From Pirellulales bacterium (GTDB taxonomy: Bacteria > Planctomycetota > Planctomycetia > Pirellulales > JAICIG01): a stretch of 41,226 nt of DNA. Shown here piece by piece: positions 15,209 to 25,540 of the stretch (within the stretch, counting starts at the first letter, position 1; each line of letters begins with the position of its first letter). The translations under genes were made by a program, and so were the position numbers. The notes under the pieces are model-generated. The model did no database searches and was not told where the DNA came from. It was given only the letters and a program-made list of their open reading frames with translations. The stretch is taken from assembly GCA_035533075.1 (NCBI GenBank), contig DATLUO010000154.1:1-41226 (forward strand), in the 5' to 3' direction.

Positions 15209-16790
15209 AAGCTCCGGAAATGCCGGCACCTTGGCCGCCATCCTGCTCTTTGTGGCCGCCTCCGTCTGGTTGGGAACGCTGGCCCAACGCATCGTCGAGC
15301 GCGGCTCGTTCCTGCGCGGCTACTTTCTCGGCAATCGCGGACTGGGAGCCTGGGCCTTGGCGCTGACGGCCACCGTGCAGAGCGGCGGCACGTTCATGGG
15401 GTTTCCGTCGCTGGTCTATTCGCACGGCTGGGCGCTGGCCCTGTGGATCGCCAGTTACATGGTGGTGCCGATCACGGGCTTCGCCGTCGTCGGCAAACGT
15501 ATGGCGCATCTTTCCCGCCGGACCGGAGCCATCACCGTGCCCGACCTGTTCCGCGAACGCTTCGCCAGCCCCAGCCTGGGCCTGCTCAGCCTGACGCTGG
15601 TTCTGTTTTTCATGTGCTTTCTGATGGTGGCCCAGTTCAAGGCCGGCGCGATCGTGCTCAAGGTCGCCTGGCCTGGGTCTGGGGCACTCACGCTCGACGA
15701 GACGCAGGAGGGCCAACTCGATTTTTATTACTACCTGGGGCTGAGCATTTTCGCCCTGACGGTGGTCGGCTACACGGTGATCGGGGGGTTTCTGGCCGCG
15801 GTCTGGACCGACCTGTTTCAAAGCGTGATGATGCTGATCGGCGTGCTGATTCTCCTGCCGCTGGTCGTTTCGGCCGCCGGCGGACTGGAGCACGCTTCGC
15901 AGGCGGCGGTCGAGCAGACCGGCCCCGGCTTTTTGCTGCCCACGGGTTATTCGGCCGACGGGCGGGTGTTTATGCCTTTGGGGCTCGCCGTGTCGGTCTT
16001 TTTCGTCTGGGTCTTTGCGGGCGTGGGCTCGCCGGCCGGCATCGTGCGGATCATGGCCAGCAAAAACACCGAGACGGTCCGCAAATCGGTGTTCTTGCTG
16101 GCCGCTTACAACATGCTCATCTACCTGCCGCTGATTGTGATCTGCGTCTGCGGCCGGGCGATCATTCCGAATCTGCAGGCGACCGACGAGATCATTCCGC
16201 GGTTGGCCTTGCACACGACCAGTCACTTGAGCGGCGGCTCGCTCTTGGCCGGGCTGATCCTGACGGCCCCCTTCGGCGCGGTGATGGCCACGGTCAGCTC
16301 GTTTCTGGTGGTGATTGCCTCGGGCCTGGTACGCGACTTCTATCAGCGGCTGATCCGGCCGCAAGCCTCGATGCACGAAATCAAACGGCTGACCTACGCG
16401 GCGATGATCGGCGTGGGGATCATGGCCTTCGTGGCGAACCTGAATCCCGTGCAGTATTTGCAGGCGCTGGTGGTGTTCAGCGGCAGCGGCGCGGCGTCGG
16501 CCTTTGCAGTGCCCGCGGTGATGGCGGCCTATTGGCGGCGTGCGACGGCCGCCGGCGTGATGGCGGCGATGCTGCTCGGCGCCGGGACGGTCGTCGCCTT
16601 ATACGTGATCGGCTTCAATCTGCCCGATCCAATGATCGGACAAAGCACGCGCTTTCGGCCTTATTATCTGTTCGGCCTGGAGCCGATCGTGTGGGGCCTG
16701 GCGGGGTCGCTGTCGTCGGGCGTGATCGTCAGCCTGCTCACCTCACCGCCGCCGGTCGACGTGGTCTCGCGTTTGTTCGACCGGGCTTAG
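15201..16790 (+). CDS. Sodium:solute symporter (SSS family, PanF-like)
   Basis: This 529-residue polytopic membrane protein has about 13 predicted helices. Family features are RGYFLGNRGLGAWALALTAT near the N-terminus, GGTFMGFPSLVYSHGW, and VGYTVIGGFLAAVWTDLFQS, the SSS signature region. It belongs to the SSS family; the DUF997/YhdT partner and overall pattern suggest the pantothenate/PanF branch, but the substrate is not certain. The start is the ATG at 15201 inside the end of the preceding gene. A family A repeat follows its stop. Confidence 0.88.
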   Translation: MSESSGNAGTLAAILLFVAASVWLGTLAQRIVERGSFLRGYFLGNRGLGAWALALTATVQSGGTFMGFPSLVYSHGWALALWIASYMVVPITGFAVVGKRMAHLSRRTGAITVPDLFRERFASPSLGLLSLTLVLFFMCFLMVAQFKAGAIVLKVAWPGSGALTLDETQEGQLDFYYYLGLSIFALTVVGYTVIGGFLAAVWTDLFQSVMMLIGVLILLPLVVSAAGGLEHASQAAVEQTGPGFLLPTGYSADGRVFMPLGLAVSVFFVWVFAGVGSPAGIVRIMASKNTETVRKSVFLLAAYNMLIYLPLIVICVCGRAIIPNLQATDEIIPRLALHTTSHLSGGSLLAGLILTAPFGAVMATVSSFLVVIASGLVRDFYQRLIRPQASMHEIKRLTYAAMIGVGIMAFVANLNPVQYLQALVVFSGSGAASAFAVPAVMAAYWRRATAAGVMAAMLLGAGTVVALYVIGFNLPDPMIGQSTRFRPYYLFGLEPIVWGLAGSLSSGVIVSLLTSPPPVDVVSRLFDRA

Positions 16791-16801
16791 TTAGTGCTCT
16801 G

Positions 16802-16896
16802 TCGGGGCATCGCTTGGCCGCAGAGCGTGTCCTCAAACCGGGCCCGTCCTGGCCAAGCTCTGCCCCAGCCACCGCCGCTGCTTCGCGATGCCCCGA
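16802..16896. repeat. Dispersed palindromic repeat, family A (rearranged copy)
   Basis: TCGGGGCATCGC (16802-16813) and its exact reverse complement GCGATGCCCCGA (16885-16896) flank GCTCTGCCCCAGCCAC (16857-16872). The module order differs from the 9.4-kb copy, since here the GCGATGCCCCG arms are outermost. It occupies most of the 188-bp gap after the symporter gene. Confidence 0.8.
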
Positions 16897-16978
16897 TTTG
16901 ACGGATGCCAAAACCTGACCTATGAATTTCAATGGACAACGTTGAGGCACACACATCGAAGACGCAAGGGCACAAGCG

Positions 16979-17296
16979 ATGGCAAACGGCAACAGTAAAT
17001 CGGAAACAGGGGCGATTTTTCAACTCGATCTCGATTGGCAGCGGCAGCGCGAGACGTTTCTCGACTGGGGCCGCGAACCGCGGGCACTGTCGGTGATCGA
17101 CGTCGCGGTCACGTCGCTTTTTTTCCTCTTCACCTGGGGCGCCGCCCTCTGGCTGGGGCACGGCGACCGGAGCGTCGGCGCGGCGGCCATCGCCATCGTC
17201 GTTCTGTTCTCGTTTCGCTCGCGCGCGTTCGAGTCGGCCTACCGGGCCTATTTGCATACCAGAAGCCGGTTGGCCCAACTCTTGGCTGCCCGCTAA
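16979..17296 (+). CDS. Small membrane protein of unknown function
   Basis: This 105-residue protein has a charged N-terminus (FQLDLDWQRQRETFLDWGRE), two adjacent hydrophobic helices (about 38-58 and 65-78) and a basic C-terminal helix rich in Arg. I do not recognise a family. There is no clear ribosome binding site before the ATG. It stands alone between the symporter and the ABC transporter genes. Amino-acid content is normal for a real gene, and the end of the reading frame is followed by non-coding-like sequence. Confidence 0.55.
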   Translation: MANGNSKSETGAIFQLDLDWQRQRETFLDWGREPRALSVIDVAVTSLFFLFTWGAALWLGHGDRSVGAAAIAIVVLFSFRSRAFESAYRAYLHTRSRLAQLLAAR

Positions 17297-17420
17297 CGCC
17301 AAAAGCTCTCGGCCGCAACGGCGAGATCAAGTCAAGATGGACGGTCGGGCACTCGCCATCGCATCCCACCGACTTGACTCGGCCAGACCGATCGCGTTAG
17401 CGTATCCGCGGATGAGATAC

Positions 17421-18218
17421 ATGACCAACGCCACCCCATCGCCGCAGCCCGCCGCCAACGCGCCCATCGTCGCGCTCGACGGTCTGGCGATGACCTACCG
17501 CGGCGAGGTGCCGGCGCTCGATCATGTGAGCCTGACCGTCAACGAAGGCGAGTTCGTCTCGCTCGTCGGTCCTTCGGGCTGCGGCAAATCGACGTTGCTG
17601 CGAATCGTAGCCGGCCTGGTCGCGCCGACCCAAGGCCGGGCATGGGTGGCTGGCGCACCGCCGCGTGCGGCCCGCCGCCGCGTGCGGCTCTCGTTCGTCT
17701 TTCAGGACGCGACGTTGCTGCCGTGGCGAAGCGCCGAGCGCAACGTGACCCTGCCCTTGGAAATCGGCGGCATGGCGGCTGCCGAGCGGGCCGACCGTGC
17801 GCGTGCGACGTTGGCAATGGTCGGCTTGGCCGAGTTCGCCGCTCGCCGGCCTCGCGAGCTTTCGGGCGGAATGCGGATGCGCGTGTCGCTGGCCCGAGCG
17901 CTCGTTGTCGACCCGCAACTCATGCTGCTCGACGAACCGTTCGGCGCACTCGACGATCTCACGCGGCAGGCACTGAACGAAGAGCTGCTGCGGCTCTGGC
18001 AACGGCGCGGCTGGACCGCGCTGTTCGTGACGCACAATATCGCCGAAGCCGCCTTTCTCAGCACGCGGATCGTCGTGCTCAGCCCGCGGCCCGGCACGAT
18101 CGTCGCCGATGTTTGCACTCCGTTCGGTCGCGACCGGGACGCGGAACTGCGGGCCGCCCCCGAATTCGCCCGCTTCGTCGGCCAGATCGCCCAAGTTCTG
18201 CGGAAGGAACGCTCGTGA
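17421..18218 (+). CDS. ABC transporter ATP-binding protein (nitrate/sulfonate/taurine type)
   Basis: This 265-residue ATPase has Walker A GPSGCGKSTLLRIVAGL, Q-loop FVFQDATLLPWRSAERNV, signature LSGGMRMRVSLARAL, Walker B LMLLDEPFGALDDLTRQ, and the His switch LFVTHNIAEAAFLS. The PWRS after the Q-loop and the overall pattern place it in the SsuB/TauB/NrtD group. ATG 17421 is chosen; ATG 17412 (three codons earlier) is equally possible. Its stop overlaps the GTG of the permease gene. No substrate-binding protein is nearby, so the substrate is unknown. Confidence 0.9.
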   Translation: MTNATPSPQPAANAPIVALDGLAMTYRGEVPALDHVSLTVNEGEFVSLVGPSGCGKSTLLRIVAGLVAPTQGRAWVAGAPPRAARRRVRLSFVFQDATLLPWRSAERNVTLPLEIGGMAAAERADRARATLAMVGLAEFAARRPRELSGGMRMRVSLARALVVDPQLMLLDEPFGALDDLTRQALNEELLRLWQRRGWTALFVTHNIAEAAFLSTRIVVLSPRPGTIVADVCTPFGRDRDAELRAAPEFARFVGQIAQVLRKERS

Positions 18219-18991
18219 GGCGATCGGCCCGATGGCTCGTGGAGTTTGCCGCGCCGCCTGCGGCGCTGTTCATCGTGGTCGTGGCCGTCTGGCACACGTC
18301 GGTGGTCGCGCTGGGCATCAAGCGAAATGTGCTGCCGCTGCCGTCGCAGGTGCTCCAAGCGGGTTGGGAGCGGCGCGAGGCCTTGCTGTCGGCGGCCATG
18401 ATGACGGGCGCCGGCGCGGCGGCCGGTTTCGCGCTGAGCCTCGCCTGCGGTTTCGTGATTGCCTGTTTGTTCTCGCAATCACGCGTGGTCGAACGGAGCA
18501 TTTATCCCTACGCCATCTTTTTGCAAACGGTACCGATCGTGGCCGTTGCCCCCCTGATTGTGGCCTGGTTCGGCTACGGGTTTCGCAGCGTGGTGGTGGT
18601 GGCCTTCATCATCAGCCTGTTTCCCGTGATCACAAACGCCACGGCGGGCCTCACGCAGATCGACCGCAATCTTTTGGAGCTGTTCGAGCTCGCCGGGGCG
18701 ACGCGCCGGCAGGTGCTCGTCAAGCTGCGGCTGCCAAGCAGCGTGCCGCACCTCGTGACGGGGGCGCGGATTTCGGCCGGGCTATCGGTGGTCGGGGCCA
18801 TCGTGGGCGAGATTTTTGCCGGCAGCGGCGCGCGTTGGTCGGGCCTCGGCTACCTGATCCAGCAGACGACCGGCTTTCAGAAGACCGGCGAGCTGTTCGC
18901 CGCCGTGCTCACCTCCGCGGCGCTGGGCATGGTGATTTTCGGCAGCGTCAGTGCGCTGGGCTCGTTGATCATGAGGTTCTGGCGGGCCTAG
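18215..18991 (+). CDS. ABC transporter permease (SsuC/TauC/NrtB type)
   Basis: This 258-residue inner-membrane protein has about six helices and the permease coupling loop ELAGATRRQVLVKLRLPSSVPHLVTG (the EAA motif). Further family pattern is LPLPSQVLQAGW near the N-terminus and GLGYLIQQ near the C-terminus. The start is GTG at 18215, overlapping the ATPase stop as GTGA, with GGAAGGAACGCTC just upstream as ribosome binding site. Together they form a two-component importer lacking its binding protein in this window. The likely substrates are small organic or inorganic anions or thiamine precursors, but this is not determined. Confidence 0.88.
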   Translation: MRRSARWLVEFAAPPAALFIVVVAVWHTSVVALGIKRNVLPLPSQVLQAGWERREALLSAAMMTGAGAAAGFALSLACGFVIACLFSQSRVVERSIYPYAIFLQTVPIVAVAPLIVAWFGYGFRSVVVVAFIISLFPVITNATAGLTQIDRNLLELFELAGATRRQVLVKLRLPSSVPHLVTGARISAGLSVVGAIVGEIFAGSGARWSGLGYLIQQTTGFQKTGELFAAVLTSAALGMVIFGSVSALGSLIMRFWRA

Positions 18992-19086
18992 CTTGACGCC
19001 CAACGGTGCATGCCTACGATTTGGATGGCGACATGCTCTGTCTGCAGACGGAGCCTGCCTGCTGACCGAAAGGACGACCAACGCAC

Positions 19087-22000
19087 GTGCGCGACGAGTT
19101 TGCCCGACTCGACGAACTGACCCCGCGAGACCTCGAAAACATCGAGCGCACGACGCGCGAGGTGGGTGATTACCTATTCGCCCATCTCGAGGGCCGCCGG
19201 GCCAGCGTTTTCGAGCGGCGTTGGTGGGACGATCGCGTCATGGCCTGGGCCCTGCGCGACGAATCGGTGAAGGTGCAGATGTTCCGCTTCATCGACGTGC
19301 TGCCGATGCTCAACAGCACCGCCGCGGTCGTGGGGCACCTGCACGAATACTTCCACGAAGTCGAACGGCATTTGCCCGGCGCGGTCCGGTTGGCGTTGGC
19401 CGCGGCCACGCCCGACTCGCTGATGGGCCGGGCCATGGCCATCGCCGCCCGACGAAACGCGATGGGACACGCGCGGCGGTTCATCGCCGGCGCCAACACG
19501 GCCGAGGTTCTCGCCGCCGCCATGCGCGAGCGCAAACTCCGCCGCGCCTTTACGCTCGATATCTTGGGCGAAGCCGTGACGAGCGAAGTCGAGGCCGACC
19601 GCTATTGGCGGCTCTACCTCGACCTGATCGAACAGATCAGCCCCACGGTCAACGCCTGGCGTGAAGAGCCGCAGATCGATCGCGCAGGACTCAGCGAGCT
19701 GCCGCGGGTAAACCTGTCGATCAAGCTCTCGGCGCTCGACAGCCGCTTCGACCCGATCGACCCGGAGGGAACGATGCAGCGGGTCGGCCGCCGCTTGCGT
19801 CCGCTGTTGCGACTGGCCCGCGAGCATCATGCCCACATCCACGTCGATATGGAGTCGTATCAGACCAAGGCGCTCACGCTCCGTATCTTTCGCGAAATCT
19901 TGATGGAGCCGGAGTTCCGCGATTGGCCGCACGTGGGCATCGTCATTCAGGCGTATCTGCGCGATGCGGCCGACGACCTTGTGTCGCTCGGCAAGTGGGC
20001 GCGCGAGCGCGGCACGCCCGTGTGGGTGCGGCTGGTCAAAGGAGCTTATTGGGACTACGAGACGATCCATGCCCAGTCGGTCGGCTGGCCGCTGCCGGTC
20101 TGGCAGGAGAAATGGCAGTCGGACGCCAACTTCGAGCAGCTTACGCGATACCTGCTCATGCACCGCGACGTGCTCAAGACCGCGCTGGGGAGCCACAACC
20201 TCCGCTCGCTGGCGCACGGCATCGCGGTGGCCCGGCACCTCGGCCTCTCGCCCAGCGCCTTCGAGCTGCAGATGCTCTACGGCATGGGCGACCAGGAAAA
20301 GCAAGCGCTGGTCGATCTCGGCCATCGCATGCGGATTTACATGCCTTACGGCGAGCTGATTCCGGGCATGGCTTATCTCGTGCGCCGGCTGTTGGAAAAC
20401 ACGTCAAACGATTCCTTCCTCAGGGCGAGTTTTGCCGAAGAGATTTCGCCGGAGAGACTCCTTATGAACCCGCTTGAACATCGTTCGGAAAAAACCGTAG
20501 GCATCTCGCTCCGCGAGATGAATCCCCACGCGGAGCGTGAGGCCTACGGTACGTTCTCCAATGAACCCACGGCCGACTTTGCCCGTGAGGAAAACCGCCA
20601 GGCGATGCAAGCCGCGCTTGCGCAGGTTGGCGAGCAGCTCGGCCGCCACTGTCCGCTTTGGATCGCCGGCCGGCCGGTAGACACCGGCGACCGGCTGACG
20701 TCGATCGATCCCTCGCATGGCGAGCGCGTCGTCGGCACCAGTGCCGCCGCTTCGGCCGAACATGTCGACCAGGCCGTCGCCGCGGCCAAAGGCGCCTTGG
20801 CCGAGTGGAACGGCCTGGGGGTCGAGGCCCGTGCGGACTTTTTGCGTCGCGCCGCCGAGGTGCTCAGGCGTCGGCGTTTCGAGCTGGCCGCCTGGGAAGT
20901 CTACGAGTGCGGCAAAGGCTGGCGCGAGTCCGACGCCGACATTTGCGAGGCCATCGACTTTTGCGAGTTCTATGCGCGTGAGGCGATGTTTCTGCAAGGC
21001 GCTGGAGGATGGCCTTCCCAGGCCGTCCCGGAAATCGAAGGACCAACGGCACGGCCTGGGAAGGCCATCCTCCATGGCGTCGATGTGCCCGGCGAGGAAA
21101 ACCGCTTCACCTATCTTCCCCGCGGCGTGACCGGCGTGATCGCGCCCTGGAACTTTCCCTTGGCAATTCTGACCGGCATGACCACGGCGGCCTTGGTCAC
21201 CGGTAATACCGTGGTAATGAAGCCGGCCGAACAATCGCCGGTCATCGCCGCCAAGCTCATGGAGACCTTCGACGAAGTCGGCCTGCCGAAGGGCGTGCTC
21301 AACTATCTGCCCGGCACGGGCGAGGTGGCCGGCGCGCGGCTGGTCGAACATCCCGACACGGCGCTGATCGCCTTTACCGGCTCGCGCAGCGTGGGCCTGG
21401 CGATCAACCGCCGGGCGGCGGAAGTTTCGGCTGCCGGCATCGGCTACGTGAAGCGGGTGATCGCGGAAATGGGCGGAAAGAACGCCATCCTTATCGACGA
21501 CGACGCCGATCTCGACGAGGCCGTGATGGCCGTGGTCAAAAGCGCGTTCGGCTATCAGGGTCAGAAATGCTCGGCCTGTTCGCGGGTGATCGTGCTGGCA
21601 GGCGTGCATGACGCCTTTGTCAATCGGCTGGTCGAGGCGACGCGCAGCTTGCAGGTCGGCCCGGCGGAGGATGCGGCCACCAGCGTCGGGCCGGTGATCG
21701 ACGCCGACGCCCAGGCCCGCGTCCGCGACTACATCGACGTCGGCCGGCGCGAGGCCCGCGAGCTCCTGGCGGTCGACGTCGGCGCGTTGGCGGAACAAGG
21801 CTTCTTCGTCGGGCCACATATCTTCGCCGACGTGCATTCCGATTCGCGATTGGCACAAGAAGAGATCTTCGGCCCGGTGTTGGCCGTGATCCGTGCCCGC
21901 GATCTCGACGAGGCGTTCGCCATCTTCAACGGCACGCCCTACGCGTTGACCGGCGGCATCTTTTCTCGCAGCCCTGCGCATCTCGATCGTGCCCGGCGCG

Positions 22001-22221
22001 AGTTGATGGTCGGCAATCTCTATCTCAACCGCGGCATCACGGGCGCGCTGGTGGGGCGGCAGCCGTTCGGCGGGTTCAAAATGTCGGGCATCGGCAGCAA
22101 GGCCGGCGGGCACGACTACCTCTTGCAGTTCGTGATTCCGCGCACGATCACCGAGAACACCATGCGCCGCGGCTTCGCCCCGCCCGCCGCCGGCCCCGCC
22201 GGACCGCAAAGCGGAGAATGA
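19087..22221 (+). CDS. putA: Bifunctional proline dehydrogenase / P5C dehydrogenase PutA, with two in-frame palindromic inserts
   Basis: This 1044-residue enzyme oxidises proline to glutamate. The PRODH barrel (about 60-450) shows NLSIKLSALDSRFDP, HVDMES, RLVKGAYWDYE, GSHNLRSLAHG and LYGMGD. The aldehyde dehydrogenase (about 515-1025) has PWNFPLAILTGMT, FTGSRSVGL, EMGGKNA, catalytic C828 in YQGQKCSACSR, and EEIFGPVLAV. Start is GTG 19087 (no ATG fits; AAAGGACGACCAACGCAC upstream is a weak ribosome binding site). Residues 470-488 (linker) and 640-663 (dehydrogenase entry) are encoded by palindromic repeats that normal PutA sequences lack. It has no N-terminal DNA-binding domain, so it is not a self-regulating PutA of the enterobacterial type. 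Confidence 0.95.
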   Translation: MRDEFARLDELTPRDLENIERTTREVGDYLFAHLEGRRASVFERRWWDDRVMAWALRDESVKVQMFRFIDVLPMLNSTAAVVGHLHEYFHEVERHLPGAVRLALAAATPDSLMGRAMAIAARRNAMGHARRFIAGANTAEVLAAAMRERKLRRAFTLDILGEAVTSEVEADRYWRLYLDLIEQISPTVNAWREEPQIDRAGLSELPRVNLSIKLSALDSRFDPIDPEGTMQRVGRRLRPLLRLAREHHAHIHVDMESYQTKALTLRIFREILMEPEFRDWPHVGIVIQAYLRDAADDLVSLGKWARERGTPVWVRLVKGAYWDYETIHAQSVGWPLPVWQEKWQSDANFEQLTRYLLMHRDVLKTALGSHNLRSLAHGIAVARHLGLSPSAFELQMLYGMGDQEKQALVDLGHRMRIYMPYGELIPGMAYLVRRLLENTSNDSFLRASFAEEISPERLLMNPLEHRSEKTVGISLREMNPHAEREAYGTFSNEPTADFAREENRQAMQAALAQVGEQLGRHCPLWIAGRPVDTGDRLTSIDPSHGERVVGTSAAASAEHVDQAVAAAKGALAEWNGLGVEARADFLRRAAEVLRRRRFELAAWEVYECGKGWRESDADICEAIDFCEFYAREAMFLQGAGGWPSQAVPEIEGPTARPGKAILHGVDVPGEENRFTYLPRGVTGVIAPWNFPLAILTGMTTAALVTGNTVVMKPAEQSPVIAAKLMETFDEVGLPKGVLNYLPGTGEVAGARLVEHPDTALIAFTGSRSVGLAINRRAAEVSAAGIGYVKRVIAEMGGKNAILIDDDADLDEAVMAVVKSAFGYQGQKCSACSRVIVLAGVHDAFVNRLVEATRSLQVGPAEDAATSVGPVIDADAQARVRDYIDVGRREARELLAVDVGALAEQGFFVGPHIFADVHSDSRLAQEEIFGPVLAVIRARDLDEAFAIFNGTPYALTGGIFSRSPAHLDRARRELMVGNLYLNRGITGALVGRQPFGGFKMSGIGSKAGGHDYLLQFVIPRTITENTMRRGFAPPAAGPAGPQSGE
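20494..20550. repeat. In-frame imperfect palindrome in putA linker (57 bp)
   Basis: Arm 1 (20494-20515, starting ACCGTAGGCATCTCGCTCC) pairs with arm 2 (20529-20550, ending GTGAGGCCTACGGT) over 22 bp with 3 mismatches around a 13-bp loop. Length is 57 bp, 19 whole codons, encoding TVGISLREMNPHAEREAYG. Arm 1 also contains a short hairpin (CATCTCG..CGAGATG). It lies exactly between the PRODH domain and the N(E)EPTADF linker start of the aldehyde dehydrogenase. Confidence 0.85.
21003..21074. repeat. In-frame perfect palindrome in putA (72 bp, family B)
   Basis: Arm 1 (21003-21026) and arm 2 (21051-21074) are exact reverse complements over 24 bp, around a 24-bp loop. The arm reads TGGAGGATGGCC, TTCCCAGGCCGT. 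Length is 72 bp, 24 codons, and the reading frame is kept, giving GGWPSQAVPEIEG then PTARPGKAILHG in the protein. The right arm and loop end match the intergenic half copy at 3959-4005. This is a member of a dispersed palindrome family sitting inside a gene. Confidence 0.95.
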
Positions 22222-22343
22222 TTGCTCCGCGCCTCCGCGCCCGATGTACTGGCTTCGACCGCCGAAAACCGCTAACATATCAAGCGGCGCTGATGCCTTC
22301 GCGCGAGCGAGGGATGCACGCCTTCGCCACAAACGGGTATGCC

Positions 22344-23846
22344 ATGCTCAACATCCTCGGTTCCCGCCGGAATCTCTGTGGGGGTCTCACGCGCCGCGAT
22401 TGGCTGCGCGTGGGCGGCCTCGGCCTGGCAGGACTGACCTTGCCAGACGTGTTGCGGCTGCAAGACGCCTCGGCCGAGACGGCGGCCACGCGCGGCGGCA
22501 CGTTCGGCAAAGCCAAGAGCATTATTCTCGTCCATCTCTACGGCTCTCCCAGCCAACTGGAGACCTTCGACCCCAAGCCGAACGCGCCGGTCGAAATCCG
22601 CGGCGAGCTGAACCACATCGCCTCGAACGTGCCGGGGCTCGACGTCTGCGAGCTGTTGCCCAAGTCGGCCCAGGTGATGGACCGCTGCGCGGTCATTCGC
22701 TCGATGACCCACCCTTATCCGTTGCACGGCGTGGCGTTCGCCTTGACGGGCGTGCCCGCCATCGACGCGCCGATGGAGCTCAGTCCCCGCGATCCGCGGC
22801 ATTGGCCGTTCTTCGGCTCGGTGGTCGATTACGTCGATTCGCACGCGCCGGGCAAGCCGCGCTCGACGGAGATTCCCGCCAACATCGCCTTGCCCTGGCA
22901 CATGAGCACCCGCCGCGTGGGCGAGGTGCCGCGGGCGGGGCCGTACGCCGCGTTTCTGGGCGGCGAATACAACCCGGTCTGGACCGACTTCATCGGCCAG
23001 GCCACCCGCTCGCTCATCAAGACGCTCGGCCAGCAGACGTATACCGACAACGACCCGTACATCGGTGTCTCGTCCGACAGTTATTTTGTCGTCCCTTCGG
23101 CGACGAGCCTGGAGGGCGACATCACGCTCGACCGGCTCAACCGCCGCCGCTCGCTGGTCGAGCAGTTCGACCAGATGCGCAGCCACCTCACCGAGACGGC
23201 CAGCGGGCGGCAGTTGGACCGTTACCGCGAAATGACCTACGGACTTTTGCAATCGAGCCGGCTTCGCACCGCGCTCGACGTACGGCTGGAAGCGGCCGAG
23301 ACGCGCGAGCTTTACGGCGACACGCTGTTCGGCATCGGCTGCCTGGCCGCCCGGCGGTTGGTGGAGGCGGGCGGGCGCGTGGTGACGCTGTTCTGGGACG
23401 AATACGGGCTGGCCGGCAGCGGCTGGGACACGCACTGGAACCATTATCCGCGGATGCGGCAGGAGTTGTGCCCCGGCTTCGACCAAGGCTGGCACGCTCT
23501 GGTGACCGATCTCGATCGCCGCGGCCTGCTGGATGAAGTGCTGGTCGTTTGCACCAGCGAGCACGGCCGCACGCCGCGAATCAACAAAGCCAACGGCGGC
23601 GGCCGCGATCACTGGTCGCGGGCCTATTCGACGGTGCTGGCCGGGGCCGGCGTCAAGCGCGGCCACGTGCTGGGCGCCACCGACAAGCACGGCGGCGACG
23701 TCGCTCAGCGGCCCGTCAGCCCCAAGGATCTGCTGGCCACGATGTACCATCTGCTGGGCATCGATCATCACCTCATCGTCCGCGACGCGCTCGGCCGCCC
23801 GCTGCCGTTGGTTGAAGGTGAGGTGGTCGGCGAGTTGCTCGTGTGA
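22344..23846 (+). CDS. DUF1501 family protein (sulfatase-like, Tat-exported)
   Basis: This 500-residue protein belongs to the DUF1501 family, abundant in planctomycetes and distantly related to alkaline phosphatase/sulfatase enzymes. The N-terminus has LTRRDWLRVGGLGLAGLTLP, a twin-arginine (Tat) signal. Conserved features seen are FGKAKSIILVHLYGSPSQLETFDPKP, AVIRSMTHPYPLHGVA, GWDTHWNHYPRM and CTSEHGRTPRINKANGGGRDHW. The ATG at 22344 (MLNILGSRRN) fits the signal peptide; the frame extends upstream into non-coding sequence. DUF1501 genes often pair with DUF1553/DUF1549 genes, but none is adjacent here. Function is unknown, with secretion to periplasm inferred. Confidence 0.88.
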   Translation: MLNILGSRRNLCGGLTRRDWLRVGGLGLAGLTLPDVLRLQDASAETAATRGGTFGKAKSIILVHLYGSPSQLETFDPKPNAPVEIRGELNHIASNVPGLDVCELLPKSAQVMDRCAVIRSMTHPYPLHGVAFALTGVPAIDAPMELSPRDPRHWPFFGSVVDYVDSHAPGKPRSTEIPANIALPWHMSTRRVGEVPRAGPYAAFLGGEYNPVWTDFIGQATRSLIKTLGQQTYTDNDPYIGVSSDSYFVVPSATSLEGDITLDRLNRRRSLVEQFDQMRSHLTETASGRQLDRYREMTYGLLQSSRLRTALDVRLEAAETRELYGDTLFGIGCLAARRLVEAGGRVVTLFWDEYGLAGSGWDTHWNHYPRMRQELCPGFDQGWHALVTDLDRRGLLDEVLVVCTSEHGRTPRINKANGGGRDHWSRAYSTVLAGAGVKRGHVLGATDKHGGDVAQRPVSPKDLLATMYHLLGIDHHLIVRDALGRPLPLVEGEVVGELLV

Positions 23847-23942
23847 CGGTCAGTTGATTGCTTGTCGGGCAACCGCGTTAACGGCTAAGATGGCTCGCCG
23901 CTTACGGATTTGGAACAGGCAGTTTATCGGAACCGCACAAAT

Positions 23943-25361
<1,419 letters not shown>

Positions 25362-25540
25362 GACTCTCTGACTCCGTGGCGTCGTCGGTCGCTGCACCAG
25401 GTGGGGGACGATCACCGATTCGTTGGCGATCTCCCCCAACCGCACGGCGAGCGAGCGTTTTCGTAACATCAAGCATCACTACCGGGCACCGTCGTCCGGA
25501 TCGGCGAGCAATGCATTATTTCCCGCCAAGCGAGGAGAGA
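25362..25540. other. Non-coding stretch after lpdA
   Basis: No gene with family features is visible here. The bases are ordinary in composition. It leads to a possible small decayed gene at 25541 and then to the promoter region of the hybrid kinase. Confidence 0.4.

Noticed and set aside
20404-22332. A 642-codon minus-strand frame antisense to putA
   Set aside because: No homology features; the plus strand carries full PutA motifs.
22218-22343. An N-terminal extension of the DUF1501 protein
   Set aside because: The Tat signal starts right after the ATG at 22344, so the upstream codons are most likely untranslated.
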